A stretch of 64,000 nt of DNA from Nocardia brasiliensis ATCC 700358. Its GTDB lineage: Bacteria > Actinomycetota > Actinomycetes > Mycobacteriales > Mycobacteriaceae. Positions 27,897 through 36,961 of this stretch are shown here, in pieces (the first letter of the stretch is position 1; each line of letters starts with the position of its first letter). Both the position numbers and the translations under genes were made by a program. The notes below the pieces were generated by a model. It was given only the letters and a program-made list of their open reading frames with translations. It ran no database searches and was not told the DNA's origin. The stretch spans positions 5,084,001 through 5,148,000 of the forward strand of contig NC_018681.1 of the NCBI RefSeq assembly GCF_000250675.2, read 5' to 3'.

Positions 27897-28920
27897 CGAG
27901 CACCCTCGGCTGCTGCTGGGTGATGCAGTGGATACCGCCGCCGCGGGCGAAGAACTCCCGGGCATCGACCGTGCGCACCTGCCGGCCCGGATACATCTCG
28001 GCGAGGATGCCCTGGGCCACGCCGTCGTTGGGATCGCCGAAGCCGCAGGCGATTACGCCGTCGTTGACGACGAGGTGGTTGATATAGCTGTAATCCACCC
28101 AGCCCTCGCGGTCCCGGAGCACCCGCGGGGCAGGGAGTTCGACGATCTCCCACGCCCGGCCACCGGCATCGGTGGTGTCCGGCAGCAGTGCCAGCAGCTC
28201 GCGGGTCACCGCCCAGTCCGGGTGCGCGGCGTCGCGCTGGGCGTGCACCAGCAGGGTTCCCGGCGCCGGAATCGCGGCGACGATATCGACGTGCCCGCGG
28301 GTGCCGTGCTGTTCGTTGTCTCTGGTCAGTCCGCGCGGCAACCAGATGACGTGCCGCGCGCCGATGGTGCGCGCCAATTCGGCTTCGACCGCGGCCTTGT
28401 CGAGCCCGGGATTACGCATCGGATCGAGTTGCACTGTCTCGGTGACCAGTACGGTCCCGAGCCCGTCGACCTGGATGCCGCCGCCCTCGTTGACCAGTTT
28501 CGAGCCGACCGTTTCGGCACCGGCCGCGCGGGCGACAGTCGCACCGATCTCGCTGTCACGGGCCCAATTCGCCCACTCCTGCCTGCCCCAGCCGTTGAAC
28601 GTCCAGTCGACGGCGCCGAGCCTGCCACTGTCCGCGTCGAGCACGAAGGACGGGCCGATATCGCGCATCCAGGCGTCGTCGAGCGGCGCTTCGAGCACAT
28701 CGACCATGTCCGACAGATACTTTCGAGCCGCCTGCCGATCACGCGGGTCGACGACCATCGTGACGGGCTCGAACTCGAGAATCTCGTGCGCCACCCGCGC
28801 CCAGGCTTCGCGCGCCTCGTGCGCGGATTCCGCCGTGGCGAACACGCTCGCGCCCAGCGGCGGAAAGGCCATCCAGATCCGTTCCTGCGGTGCTGTTTCC
28901 GACGGCATCACCCAGCTCAT
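27892..28920 (-). CDS. aguA: Agmatine deiminase
   Basis: 342 residues of the peptidyl-arginine/agmatine deiminase family. It converts agmatine to N-carbamoylputrescine and ammonia in the cytoplasm. The catalytic cysteine is C332 in GGGIHCITQQQP at the C-terminus. Other family signatures are DDAWMRDIGP near 80 and VNEGGGIQVDG near 144, the segments holding the guanidinium-binding acidic residues. Its ATG overlaps the stop of the upstream amidase gene in an ATGA, so the two consecutive pathway enzymes are translationally coupled. Confidence 0.95.
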   Translation of the reverse strand: MSWVMPSETAPQERIWMAFPPLGASVFATAESAHEAREAWARVAHEILEFEPVTMVVDPRDRQAARKYLSDMVDVLEAPLDDAWMRDIGPSFVLDADSGRLGAVDWTFNGWGRQEWANWARDSEIGATVARAAGAETVGSKLVNEGGGIQVDGLGTVLVTETVQLDPMRNPGLDKAAVEAELARTIGARHVIWLPRGLTRDNEQHGTRGHVDIVAAIPAPGTLLVHAQRDAAHPDWAVTRELLALLPDTTDAGGRAWEIVELPAPRVLRDREGWVDYSYINHLVVNDGVIACGFGDPNDGVAQGILAEMYPGRQVRTVDAREFFARGGGIHCITQQQPRVLD

Positions 28921-29915
28921 GACGCCCGGCTCCGGACCTGATCCGCGCCGAAGGCGTGGTCCCGATCGACCGGCTCGGTGAGCCGGTCGTAGGTATCGGG
29001 CCGTCGCGTGGTGAGGAACGGGAACAGACCGAGCCAGTCCTTGCGCTGATCCAGATCCAGGTCGGCGACCAGCACGGCGGCGCGATCCCGCGGCGCCTGC
29101 GCGAGCACCCGCCCGTACGGGTCGGCGATGAACGAAGATCCGTAGAAGGTGACACCGCCCTCGTCACCGAACCGATTCGGCACGATCATGAAAGTGGCCG
29201 CAGTGATGGCGTTTCCGACGATGACCTGCTGCCACAGCGGCTGGGTGTCGAAGCCCGGGAACGACGGCTCGGACCCGATCGCCGTGGGGTACACCAGGAT
29301 TTCCGCGCCACCGAGCGAATACATCCGGGCGACCTCGGGAAACCACTGGTCCCAGCAGGTCGGCAGGCCGATGGCGGCACCGTCCAGCGCGGCGGGTCGA
29401 TAGATCGGATAGGCCTCCTCGGCGGGGCCCGGCCGGAAGTAGGTGTCTTCGTAGTAGCCGTCGCTGATCGGGATGTGCAACTTGCGGGTCCGGCCGATGA
29501 GTTCCCCCGCGGGCGACACCAGTATGGCGGTGTTGTAGCCGAGACCATCTGGGCCGGTGACTTTTTCGTATAAGGAGGCGTGCACCGCGACGCCGTGCGC
29601 ACGGGCTGCGGCGGCGGCGAAGGTGAACGTCGGCCCGGTCCGCAGGTCCTCGGCCGCCGCACCCGGATTCGCCGCCGCTCGCACGTCGGCGGGATAGCGG
29701 GACAGCGTCAGTTCCGGGAGGAACACCGCACGCGCCCCCTCGGCGGCGGCCAGGCCGATGCCCTCGTACAGCGTGGCGCGCAACGCTTCGGCATCCGGAA
29801 CCCATTGGTGCTGAACCAGTCCGACGCGTAGCGGCGTCCGGTCGCCCGGCGCGGCGCGCGCGGGTGACACCGGCGGTGTCGGTGCGGTGGTCACCACGAA
29901 GGTCTGCTCGGTCAT
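28917..29915 (-). CDS. aguB: N-carbamoylputrescine amidase (nitrilase superfamily)
   Basis: 332 residues with the nitrilase-superfamily catalytic triad E68 (FLPEL), K145 (RTRKLHIP) and C187 (LPTCWDQWFPE). The DQWFPE context after the cysteine is typical of AguB. It hydrolyses N-carbamoylputrescine to putrescine, CO2 and ammonia. The N-terminus carries about 28 extra residues before VGLVQHQW. The ATG at 29915 is preferred over the GTG at 29918 because GGCAGG sits five bases ahead. A perfect copy of the operator palindrome lies 27 bases upstream, where bound repressor would block transcription of aguB-aguA. Confidence 0.93.
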   Translation of the reverse strand: MTEQTFVVTTAPTPPVSPARAAPGDRTPLRVGLVQHQWVPDAEALRATLYEGIGLAAAEGARAVFLPELTLSRYPADVRAAANPGAAAEDLRTGPTFTFAAAAARAHGVAVHASLYEKVTGPDGLGYNTAILVSPAGELIGRTRKLHIPISDGYYEDTYFRPGPAEEAYPIYRPAALDGAAIGLPTCWDQWFPEVARMYSLGGAEILVYPTAIGSEPSFPGFDTQPLWQQVIVGNAITAATFMIVPNRFGDEGGVTFYGSSFIADPYGRVLAQAPRDRAAVLVADLDLDQRKDWLGLFPFLTTRRPDTYDRLTEPVDRDHAFGADQVRSRAS

Positions 29916-29941
29916 CACTACCTGCCTTCTCGAATCACATA

Positions 29942-29955
29942 ACTGAATATTCAGT
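29942..29955. promoter_or_regulatory. Perfect operator palindrome upstream of aguBA
   Basis: ACTGAATATTCAGT is a perfect 14-base palindrome. A 20-base stretch including it (29941-29960) is identical to 31464-31483 upstream of the permease gene. Confidence 0.75.
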
Positions 29956-29976
29956 CAATATGGGTGGGACGAAAAT

Positions 29977-31446
29977 TCATGCCTCGTTGAGCTCGGACAC
30001 CGCCCGTGCCAGCGGCACCGACGCGGCCGAGGTGGTCCGAATACGCAGGGCGACAAGGTAGACCGCCGCGGCGACCGCTCCGGAACCGATCATGCTGATG
30101 TCGATTCCGTCCGCTATCGAAGCGATCGGACCCGTGTACACCGTGGTGTGGATCGCCAGCACGCCGACGATCGCGCCCGCGGCCCACGCCACCACCGCGC
30201 CGAGATGCCAGCCGCCGGTGTACCAGTATCGACCGCCGGTGCGCCCCTGCGCGAAGCTTTGCAGATCCACGACGTCATAGCCGGGCACGCGCCGGCGCAG
30301 CGCACCGATCACCATGATCACCGCCCACGGCGTGACCACGGCGTTCAGGATGACCGCGACCGCGCTCACCGAATCCACCGCGTCGAAGACGAAGACGCCG
30401 ACGTAGAGCAACACGACGACCAGGACCGCGGTCATCATCGTGGTCTGCACGCGCAGCAATCGCGGGAACACCCCCTCCAGGTCCAGGCCGCTCCCGTAGA
30501 TGCACAGCACGCCCTGGCCCAAACCGCCGAGGATCGAGATCACCACGATCGCGAAGGTGAACCACAGCGGTGCCGCGGCGACCAGGTCGGTGGTGTAGGA
30601 GCCGGTGTTGATCGTGAGGGTCGATGCGGTGAACGCACCGAACGTCGCCGGAATGATGCCGCCGAAGTACAGGCCGAGACCGAGCGCTCCCGCGATGCGG
30701 CGGTCGCTGTGCCGTCGATGCGATACCCGGCGGGTGTAGTCGCCGATGGTGGTCGCATACGAGATCGGCCCGGACGCGGAGATCACCACGGCCACCACCC
30801 AGGTCTGCACGAATCCGCCGAGCGCGTACTCCCCCGGCGCCGCGTCCGCATCGAACCGGCCCGCGAAGGCGAAGACCCCCGCGAGCATCAGCAGCCCGAC
30901 CACCGGCACGATAACCTTCTGTGCCGCAACGATTGTGGCGTGCCCGAAGAGGGCGATCGCGACCATCGCGGCGCCGATCACGCCGTAGGCGAGGCCGCGC
31001 ACCCACCCGGCGTCGGGCGTCCCGAGCAACCGCGCGCCGGCCGCGACGAGGGCGTCACCGCTGGTCCACACGGTGATCGCGCCGAAGACGACGGCGGTCG
31101 CCAAGGCCAGCCCGGAACCGATGAAGCGCCCGCGAATACCGAACTCGGCACCGCTCGCGACGGTCATGTTGGTGCCGGTGCGCGGGCCGATCAGCGCGGT
31201 CGGCAGCACGACCACGGCGCCGATCAGCCCGCCGACGAGGAGCGCGGGCAGCGCCTGCCAGAACGACAGTCCGAGTTGAATCGCCACCCACCCGTAGATC
31301 ACCGCGGTCCAGGTGAATCCGCTGCCCAGGAATACCGCGGCCACATTCCACGGCGACGAATCCCGGGCCGCCTCCGGAAGATATTCGACGCCTGCTTGTT
31401 CGATCCGGCCGACCCGATCACTGGTCGGGTCCACATGCTCTTTCAT
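29977..31446 (-). CDS. NCS1 family permease (purine/cytosine permease-like)
   Basis: 489 residues with about 12 membrane helices. The start resembles NCS1 carriers (GVEYLPEAARDSSPWN, then a GP-rich first helix) and the family's PRTGTNMTVASGAEFGIRG loop is present. NCS1 proteins bring in nucleobases, hydantoins, thiamine precursors and similar cations or amides by Na+ or H+ symport. Here it lies downstream of its own copy of the shared operator and just upstream of the agmatine genes, so it probably imports agmatine or a related guanidine or carbamoyl compound; that substrate is an inference from position. The ATG at 31446 has only a weak ribosome site. Confidence 0.88.
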   Translation of the reverse strand: MKEHVDPTSDRVGRIEQAGVEYLPEAARDSSPWNVAAVFLGSGFTWTAVIYGWVAIQLGLSFWQALPALLVGGLIGAVVVLPTALIGPRTGTNMTVASGAEFGIRGRFIGSGLALATAVVFGAITVWTSGDALVAAGARLLGTPDAGWVRGLAYGVIGAAMVAIALFGHATIVAAQKVIVPVVGLLMLAGVFAFAGRFDADAAPGEYALGGFVQTWVVAVVISASGPISYATTIGDYTRRVSHRRHSDRRIAGALGLGLYFGGIIPATFGAFTASTLTINTGSYTTDLVAAAPLWFTFAIVVISILGGLGQGVLCIYGSGLDLEGVFPRLLRVQTTMMTAVLVVVLLYVGVFVFDAVDSVSAVAVILNAVVTPWAVIMVIGALRRRVPGYDVVDLQSFAQGRTGGRYWYTGGWHLGAVVAWAAGAIVGVLAIHTTVYTGPIASIADGIDISMIGSGAVAAAVYLVALRIRTTSAASVPLARAVSELNEA

Positions 31447-31464
31447 GAGGTGACGGTATTCTCA

Positions 31465-31478
31465 ACTGAATATTCAGT
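31465..31478. promoter_or_regulatory. Perfect operator palindrome upstream of the NCS1 permease gene
   Basis: Second perfect ACTGAATATTCAGT. It sits inside a wider inverted repeat with arms CGGTATT (31454-31460) and AATACCG (31480-31486), and lies 19 bases before the permease start. Confidence 0.75.
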
Positions 31479-31532
31479 CAATACCGTGGCGCTGGCTTTC
31501 ATCGTTCGTTACTCCCTTGTCACACAACGACT

Positions 31533-33164
31533 TCAAGCGATTTCGGCGCGGTGCACCACGGCTCCGGCGACGACCGTCGCAGCGATCGGCGCACCGGCCA
31601 ATTCATCGGGCGGGACAACCAGCGGATCGAGCGCGAACACCGTGAGATCGGCCGCGCACCCGATCGCCACTCGCCCGGCCGTGCCTTCCCGTCCCGCCGC
31701 GCGTGCGGCATGCGAGGTGTAGCCCTCCAATGCCATTGCCGCGGTGAGCGATTGCGTCGGCGACACCGGTTCGACCTCCGAACGCCCTGCCGGACGGCGC
31801 AATTGCGCGTCGGCCAAAATGGCGCGGGCGTCGTAGGGGCCGATCGGCCAGTCGGAGCCCAAGGCGACCGTCGCACCGGAATCACGCAGATCGCGAGTGC
31901 GAAACCCACGGCTCGCACGCTCGTCACCCAATCGCGACGACCAGTTGTCGGTGTGATCGGCACGCGTGAAGTGACTACAGTGCGTCGGCTGCATGCTCGC
32001 GACCACACCGTACTCCCGGAATTTCGCGACGAGTTCGGTCGGGATGGTTTCGATGTGCTCGATGCGATGCCGCACGCCGGATGGCGGCAACGCCGCGGTG
32101 GCGAGCGTCTCCAGCGCATACCGGACGCCGGCGTCGCCGATCGCGTGGGTGACGGTCGGCACTCCACGAGCGGCCAAGTAGTGCACGGCTTCTCGATACT
32201 GCGCCGGGTCCGGCCAGAACGGCACCGTCGATTCGCCATGGCTGTCGGGTTCGTCGAGCCACGCCATACCGCCGTCGATCGTTCCGTCGATGACGAACTT
32301 GACTCCGTCGACCTGCCACCGGCGGCCACCGCGGCGCTGCAGGTCGACGATGTGCTCGAGTCCGGCGCGTCCGGTACCCGGGTGGCAGCGTGGCGCGAAC
32401 CGCAACTGGACGGGCAGCTCGAGTTCCGCGGACAGGCCGGTGATCAATTCCTCGCTGTCACCGTCGAAGTCCATCACATTCGCGGCGGTGAGTCCGGTCG
32501 CGGCCATCCCCCGCAGCACCTCGGCGACGCGACCACGGCGCACGCGCATCGGCGCCACCGGGGCGACGTCGAGCACCAGGTCCATCGCCGCCGGTTCGAG
32601 CAGATGCCCGGTCGGCCGGCCGTCGCTGTCGCAGACGATGCGCGCACCCTGATCGAATTCGCGGTGGCCGGTCACACCCGCCGCCCGCAGCGCCGCCGGG
32701 TTCACCAGCGCCGAATGCGCGTCGTTCAAGTCGAGGTACACCGGGATCGTCTCGGCGACGGCCCGCAGCAGTGGTTCGAACGTAATCGGCTGGTCCGCAA
32801 AAACATTCGGGTCCAGGCCCCAACCGCGAATCCATCCGTCGACCGGCGCGACGCCCTCGGCGCTCAGTGCCGAGATCAGCTCGTCTACGTTCGACACCGA
32901 CGACAGGTCGACACCGTTGGTCATATCCGCGCCGACCAGCGGATGGGCGTGTCCGTCCACCAGACCAGGGGTGATCGTCGCCGCGCCGAGGTCGATGACC
33001 TCGGTGCGCGCACCGCGCCAGTCCCGGACATCGGCCGGGCCGCCGACGCCGATGATGCGCTCGCCCTTCATCGCGACCGCCTGTGCGTGCGGCCGCGCCG
33101 GATCGAGCGTGTGCACCCGTTCTGCGAGCAGGATCAGATCGGCGTATTCGCCGGTGTTCGTCAT
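31533..33164 (-). CDS. Amidohydrolase family 3 protein (YtcJ-like metal hydrolase)
   Basis: 543 residues of the amidohydrolase superfamily. The metal-binding DGHAHP is near 70, TPGLVDGHAHP marks the barrel start, HAIGDAG is near 330, RIEHIE near 355 and the conserved aspartate lies in ALGSDWPIGP near 425. These enzymes hydrolyse amide or related C-N bonds; the specific substrate of this subgroup is rarely known. GGGGAG lies upstream of the ATG. It ends 86 bases before the permease start and follows the putrescine aminotransferase by 34 bases, so it may be co-transcribed with the aminotransferase and act on an acylated polyamine. That role is an inference. Confidence 0.87.
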   Translation of the reverse strand: MTNTGEYADLILLAERVHTLDPARPHAQAVAMKGERIIGVGGPADVRDWRGARTEVIDLGAATITPGLVDGHAHPLVGADMTNGVDLSSVSNVDELISALSAEGVAPVDGWIRGWGLDPNVFADQPITFEPLLRAVAETIPVYLDLNDAHSALVNPAALRAAGVTGHREFDQGARIVCDSDGRPTGHLLEPAAMDLVLDVAPVAPMRVRRGRVAEVLRGMAATGLTAANVMDFDGDSEELITGLSAELELPVQLRFAPRCHPGTGRAGLEHIVDLQRRGGRRWQVDGVKFVIDGTIDGGMAWLDEPDSHGESTVPFWPDPAQYREAVHYLAARGVPTVTHAIGDAGVRYALETLATAALPPSGVRHRIEHIETIPTELVAKFREYGVVASMQPTHCSHFTRADHTDNWSSRLGDERASRGFRTRDLRDSGATVALGSDWPIGPYDARAILADAQLRRPAGRSEVEPVSPTQSLTAAMALEGYTSHAARAAGREGTAGRVAIGCAADLTVFALDPLVVPPDELAGAPIAATVVAGAVVHRAEIA

Positions 33165-33198
33165 CCAGGTCTCCCCTTCGTCCAGCCGATCCGGCCGG

Positions 33199-34587
33199 TC
33201 AGAGCAATGACCATGCGCCGGTGAGGGTTTCGCGCAGGATCTGTTCCATCTCGTCGAACTGGGCCTGCTCGCAGATCAGCGGCGGAGCCAGCTGGATGAC
33301 CGGCTCGGCCCGATCGTCGGCGCGGCAGTGCAGGCCCGCTTCGAACAGCGACTTCGACACGTAGCCCTTGAGGATGCGGGTCGCTTCTTCATCGGTGAAG
33401 CGCTCCTTGGTATTTCGATCCTTGACCAGCTCCACCGCATAGAAGTACCCCGCGCCGCGCACCTCGCCGACAATGGGCAGATCGGTGAGCTTGTCGAGGG
33501 TCGACTTGAACCGGGATTCGTTGGCCAGCACATGCTCGTAGATGCCGTCGCGCTCGATGAGGTCGAGGTTGGCGAGGGCGACGGCGCAGGCGACCGGGTG
33601 GCCGCCGTAGGTCGAGCCGTGCATGAACGTGGCGCCGTGCCGGAACGGTTCGGCCACCCGATCGCTGACCAGCACCGCACCGAGTGCGGCGTACCCGGAG
33701 GTGAGTCCCTTGGCGGTGGTGAGGATATCCGGCTGATAGCCGAAACGCTTTGCGCCGAAATCGTATCCGAGGCGGCCGAACGCGCAGATCACCTCGTCGG
33801 AGACGAGCAGCACGTCGTGCCGGTCACAGATCTCCCGGACCCGCTGGAAGTAGCCGGGCGGCGGGACGAAGCAGCCACCGGTGTTCTGCACCGGTTCGAG
33901 GAACACCGCGGCGACGGTCTCGGGGCCTTCGAACAGGATCGCCTCTTCGATGCGGTCGGCGGCCCAGCGGCCGTACGCGTCGTAGTCGTCGGCGTGTTCG
34001 GTGGCGCGGAAGAAGTTGGTGTTCGGCACCCGCACGGTGCTGGGCACCAGCGGCTCGAAATCCGCTTTCGCGCCGGGGATTCCGGTGATCGACAGGGCAC
34101 CCATCGAGGTGCCGTGGTAAGCCATCGAACGACTGATCACCTTGTGCTTGGTCGGCTTGCCGACGAGCTTGAAGTACTGCCGCGCGAGTTTCCATGCGGT
34201 TTCCACGGATTCGCCGCCGCTGACGGTGAAGAACACCCGGTTCAGGTCGCCCGGGGCCGCCACGGCCAGGCGCTCGGCGAGTTCGAGCGCGGTCGGATGC
34301 GCGTATCCCCACAGCGGGAAGTAGGCCAGTTCCCGGGTCTGCCGGGCCGCGGCCTCGGCGAGTTCGGCCCTGCCGTGGCCGACCTGCACCGCGAACAGGC
34401 CGGCGAGACCGTCGAGGTAGCGCTTGCCGTCGGCGTCCCAGATGTAGGCCCCTTCACCGCGCACGATCACCGGCGTCTCGGCGTCGGTGTCCTCGGATTG
34501 CTGGGTGAAGTGCATCCAGAGATGGTCACGGACGACGCGGGCCGAGTCGCTGGAGCCCACGGTGGACGGATCGGTGATAGCGGTCAT
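33199..34587 (-). CDS. spuC: Class III aminotransferase, probable putrescine:pyruvate aminotransferase
   Basis: 462 residues, PLP fold type I, class III. The PLP lysine is K293 in TTAKGLTSGY and the PLP-phosphate region includes SGGESVETAWK near 123 and DEVICAFGR near 264. The sequence follows the long omega-aminotransferase group that includes SpuC and beta-alanine:pyruvate enzymes. It would convert putrescine to 4-aminobutyraldehyde, the substrate of the dehydrogenase at 36962. An inverted repeat and an Lrp-type gene lie directly upstream, which suggests amino-acid-responsive control. An omega-amino acid specificity other than putrescine cannot be excluded. Confidence 0.87.
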   Translation of the reverse strand: MTAITDPSTVGSSDSARVVRDHLWMHFTQQSEDTDAETPVIVRGEGAYIWDADGKRYLDGLAGLFAVQVGHGRAELAEAAARQTRELAYFPLWGYAHPTALELAERLAVAAPGDLNRVFFTVSGGESVETAWKLARQYFKLVGKPTKHKVISRSMAYHGTSMGALSITGIPGAKADFEPLVPSTVRVPNTNFFRATEHADDYDAYGRWAADRIEEAILFEGPETVAAVFLEPVQNTGGCFVPPPGYFQRVREICDRHDVLLVSDEVICAFGRLGYDFGAKRFGYQPDILTTAKGLTSGYAALGAVLVSDRVAEPFRHGATFMHGSTYGGHPVACAVALANLDLIERDGIYEHVLANESRFKSTLDKLTDLPIVGEVRGAGYFYAVELVKDRNTKERFTDEEATRILKGYVSKSLFEAGLHCRADDRAEPVIQLAPPLICEQAQFDEMEQILRETLTGAWSLL

Positions 34588-34618
34588 GTTTTCGGTTATC
34601 CCACATCACACGCAGGCC

Positions 34619-34637
34619 TGCAACTAGATCCGTTGCA
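34619..34637. promoter_or_regulatory. Inverted repeat upstream of the putrescine aminotransferase gene
   Basis: TGCAAC at 34619-34624 and GTTGCA at 34632-34637, seven bases apart, 32 bases before the start at 34587. It lies between the aminotransferase and the Lrp-type gene and is a candidate Lrp site. The 12-mer GATCCGTTGCAA inside it recurs inverted at 34974-34985 in the lrp coding sequence. Confidence 0.4.
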
Positions 34638-34703
34638 AAATAACCATCTGCCGATCGATCCAGCCAAAAATGCCGATGACAGCTACGGATTTCGTTGCGC
34701 AGA

Positions 34704-35180
34704 TCAGCGGGTCCCCCACTGGTAAGTCTGTTTGCGCAGCTTGAGGTAGATCATGATCTCGGCGTGCCGGACACCGGGCAGTGTGCGCAGCCGGTTCGAC
34801 ACCAGGTCGTGCAGCGCCTCGTCGTCGGCACAGACCGCCTCGCACAGCACGTCGTAGCGGCCCGCGCATTCGACCACATAGCTGATCTCGTCCATCGCGG
34901 TGAGCGCGTCGGATACCGGTTGCAGCGCCCCGTCCACGGTGATCGCGACCATCGCCTGCCGAAACAGTCCGACTTGCAACGGATCCGAGACCGCGACGAT
35001 CTGGATGACCCCGGCGTCGGACAGCTTCTGCACTCGCTGCCGCACCGCGGCCTCGGACAGCCCGACGGCCTTGCCGATCGTCGCGTAGGCGCGCCGCCCG
35101 TCCTCCTGCAACTGGGCGATGATCTTCTTCGAGGTGTCATCCAGCACCGGCGCCGTCCGGCTCGATTCTTGGTCGCTCAC
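34704..35180 (-). CDS. Lrp/AsnC family transcriptional regulator
   Basis: 158 residues. An N-terminal winged helix (LQEDGRRAYATIGKAVGLSE, then AAVRQRVQKL) is followed by a RAM/ACT-like ligand domain (VECAGRYDVLCEAV and a C-terminal LRTLPGVRHAE segment). Lrp/AsnC proteins sense amino acids or related amines as octamers. The GTG at 35180 is preferred because AGGA lies eight bases upstream and gives the usual family length; ATG at 35189 adds three residues. It precedes the putrescine aminotransferase on the same strand and probably controls it. Confidence 0.9.
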   Translation of the reverse strand: MSDQESSRTAPVLDDTSKKIIAQLQEDGRRAYATIGKAVGLSEAAVRQRVQKLSDAGVIQIVAVSDPLQVGLFRQAMVAITVDGALQPVSDALTAMDEISYVVECAGRYDVLCEAVCADDEALHDLVSNRLRTLPGVRHAEIMIYLKLRKQTYQWGTR

Positions 35181-35300
35181 GCCCGGCATCCTGCCCGAAC
35201 ACCCGGACACCGACAAGCATCGGCGGGTGATGTCGACGGTCCGATCCGGCACCTGGTAACCCGCTCGGCAACGAAATCCGTCGAATTCACCGCCGGAGCG

Positions 35301-36827
35301 CTACGAGCGGCGCACCAGGATGGCGAGCAACAACTCCGCGCGCACCCTGGCGTTGTCGAGGTCGCAGGCGAGCAGGTCCTCGACGAAGGCGATGCGCTTA
35401 CGCAGCGTGTGGCGGTGCACGCCGAGCGTCGCCGCGGCCGACTCCCACTGCCCGTTCGCTTCCAGAAAGGCGTGCAGGGCGTTCAGCAGGTCGGTGCCGT
35501 TGCTCCGGTCGTGCTCGACGAGCGGGGTGAGCACGGTGTCGGCCATCGCGTCGAGCACCTGTCTGGTGGCGTCGAACGCCAGCAACGAGCGACCGGTCAT
35601 CGCGTCGAATTCCACCGGGGCGCTGCCACGTTCGGCCACCGAAGCCGCCCGGGTCGCGTTGGCGGCCGCCGCACCGAGATCACGCAGCCGATGTCCGCCG
35701 CTCAACCCGATACGGGTGAGTTTCCGTGCCGAGGAGCCGATTTCGAGCGCGAGGCGGCGCGCGAACGAGACCCCCTCGGTGCCGGGCAGCAGCACCGATA
35801 CCCGCTGGTCCGCGGCATGCAGGAACACCGGGTTCCCGGCGGCGTGCAGTGCCGCCGCCACGACCTCACGAACGTCGGACGTCGTTGCGGCCGAATCGCA
35901 TTCGGCGACGAGCACGCGAATCCGGCCGTGCGTGTCGGCGGCGGGCAGCAGCTGCGCCCACGCGGGCGCCAGATCGGCTTCCGCACTCAGCGCCAAAGCG
36001 AGCGCCTGACTGTTGAGCTGCTGCTGCGCCGCCTGCAACCGAACCGGTTTCGCGAAATCCAACGCCAGCAACGAGTTCGCGTGCCCGAGCAGAATCTGAT
36101 CCACGCCGCTCAGCGGCGCCGGGCTGACCACCACCAGTTCGCCGAACGAGCGGCGGTCGACACCGATCCGCTGGTGCGTGATCGAGGCTCCGGAGGTATC
36201 GGTCCGGACACTGCTGGCCGCGGTGGCCGGATCGGCGGCGAGGGCGGCTCGGACCGCGCGCAGCAGCGCGTCCGACGGCGCCTCCGGGTGACATTCGGTG
36301 ACCGTGCCCGCCGCGTCGACGATCAGCACCGTGGCAGCCAGCGAGCCGGCCAGTTCCCGGACGATCGCCCGCGCGCCCGATTTGAGCAGCGCCTTGGTCA
36401 TTCGCGGTTGTGCGCGCGAGGCCCGCAGCAGCGCGTCGTACTGGAGTTCGGCGACGCGCGCCGACACCTTCTTGACCACGGCCGCGAACGGCGTCGGCAA
36501 CGGCACCTCGATCAGCGGGATACCGATGGCATCGGCGGCGGCGATCAGATCCGCGGGCACTTCGGCGTAGGTGAGGCCGGTGCCGAAACCCACCGCCGCC
36601 ACGCCGCAGTCGTCGAAGGCGCGCAGGTAGGCCGCGCGCTCCCGGCTGGTGCGTGGCAACCGCATACCGGTGGTGAGCACCAGTTCGCCGCGGGAGAGCC
36701 AGGGGAAGGGATCTTCCAGTTCGGTGGTGAGCACGAGATCCACCTCGCGACCGACACCACCGGCACCGCCCCGGAGCCGGAGTGCGAGATCCGCTTGGGA
36801 CAACACCCAGCTAATCGGTACAGCCAT
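35301..36827 (-). CDS. PucR family transcriptional regulator
   Basis: 508 residues. The N-terminal PucR domain has VLTTGMRLP and ends about residue 120, a central GGDEF-like/CdaR region follows, and the C-terminal helix-turn-helix (AATLGVHRHTLRKRI) closes the protein. PucR and CdaR relatives usually activate catabolic genes for purines, sugars or GABA. The ATG at 36827 begins the conserved AVPISWVL segment; the frame continues to 36968 but would cross the divergent promoter. It diverges from the aldehyde dehydrogenase, permease, gabT, gabD operon, and it is the likely activator of that operon. Confidence 0.9.
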   Translation of the reverse strand: MAVPISWVLSQADLALRLRGGAGGVGREVDLVLTTELEDPFPWLSRGELVLTTGMRLPRTSRERAAYLRAFDDCGVAAVGFGTGLTYAEVPADLIAAADAIGIPLIEVPLPTPFAAVVKKVSARVAELQYDALLRASRAQPRMTKALLKSGARAIVRELAGSLAATVLIVDAAGTVTECHPEAPSDALLRAVRAALAADPATAASSVRTDTSGASITHQRIGVDRRSFGELVVVSPAPLSGVDQILLGHANSLLALDFAKPVRLQAAQQQLNSQALALALSAEADLAPAWAQLLPAADTHGRIRVLVAECDSAATTSDVREVVAAALHAAGNPVFLHAADQRVSVLLPGTEGVSFARRLALEIGSSARKLTRIGLSGGHRLRDLGAAAANATRAASVAERGSAPVEFDAMTGRSLLAFDATRQVLDAMADTVLTPLVEHDRSNGTDLLNALHAFLEANGQWESAAATLGVHRHTLRKRIAFVEDLLACDLDNARVRAELLLAILVRRS

Positions 36828-36892
36828 CGAGTGCAGTGTACAGAACGGCGATGACTGGTCACTTGATTCACCATTTTGTCGAGAGGCGCGGG

Positions 36893-36912
36893 AGTGTGTC
36901 TCAGGGCACACT
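36893..36912. promoter_or_regulatory. Inverted repeat between pucR and the GABA operon
   Basis: AGTGTG (36893-36898) and CACACT (36907-36912) are separated by eight bases, 50 bases before the dehydrogenase start. The divergent arrangement makes this a candidate PucR site. Confidence 0.4.
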
Positions 36913-36961
36913 GATCCCAGGGCGAACCGAAGGACACGCCCCGAGAGATGGACGGTGAACA

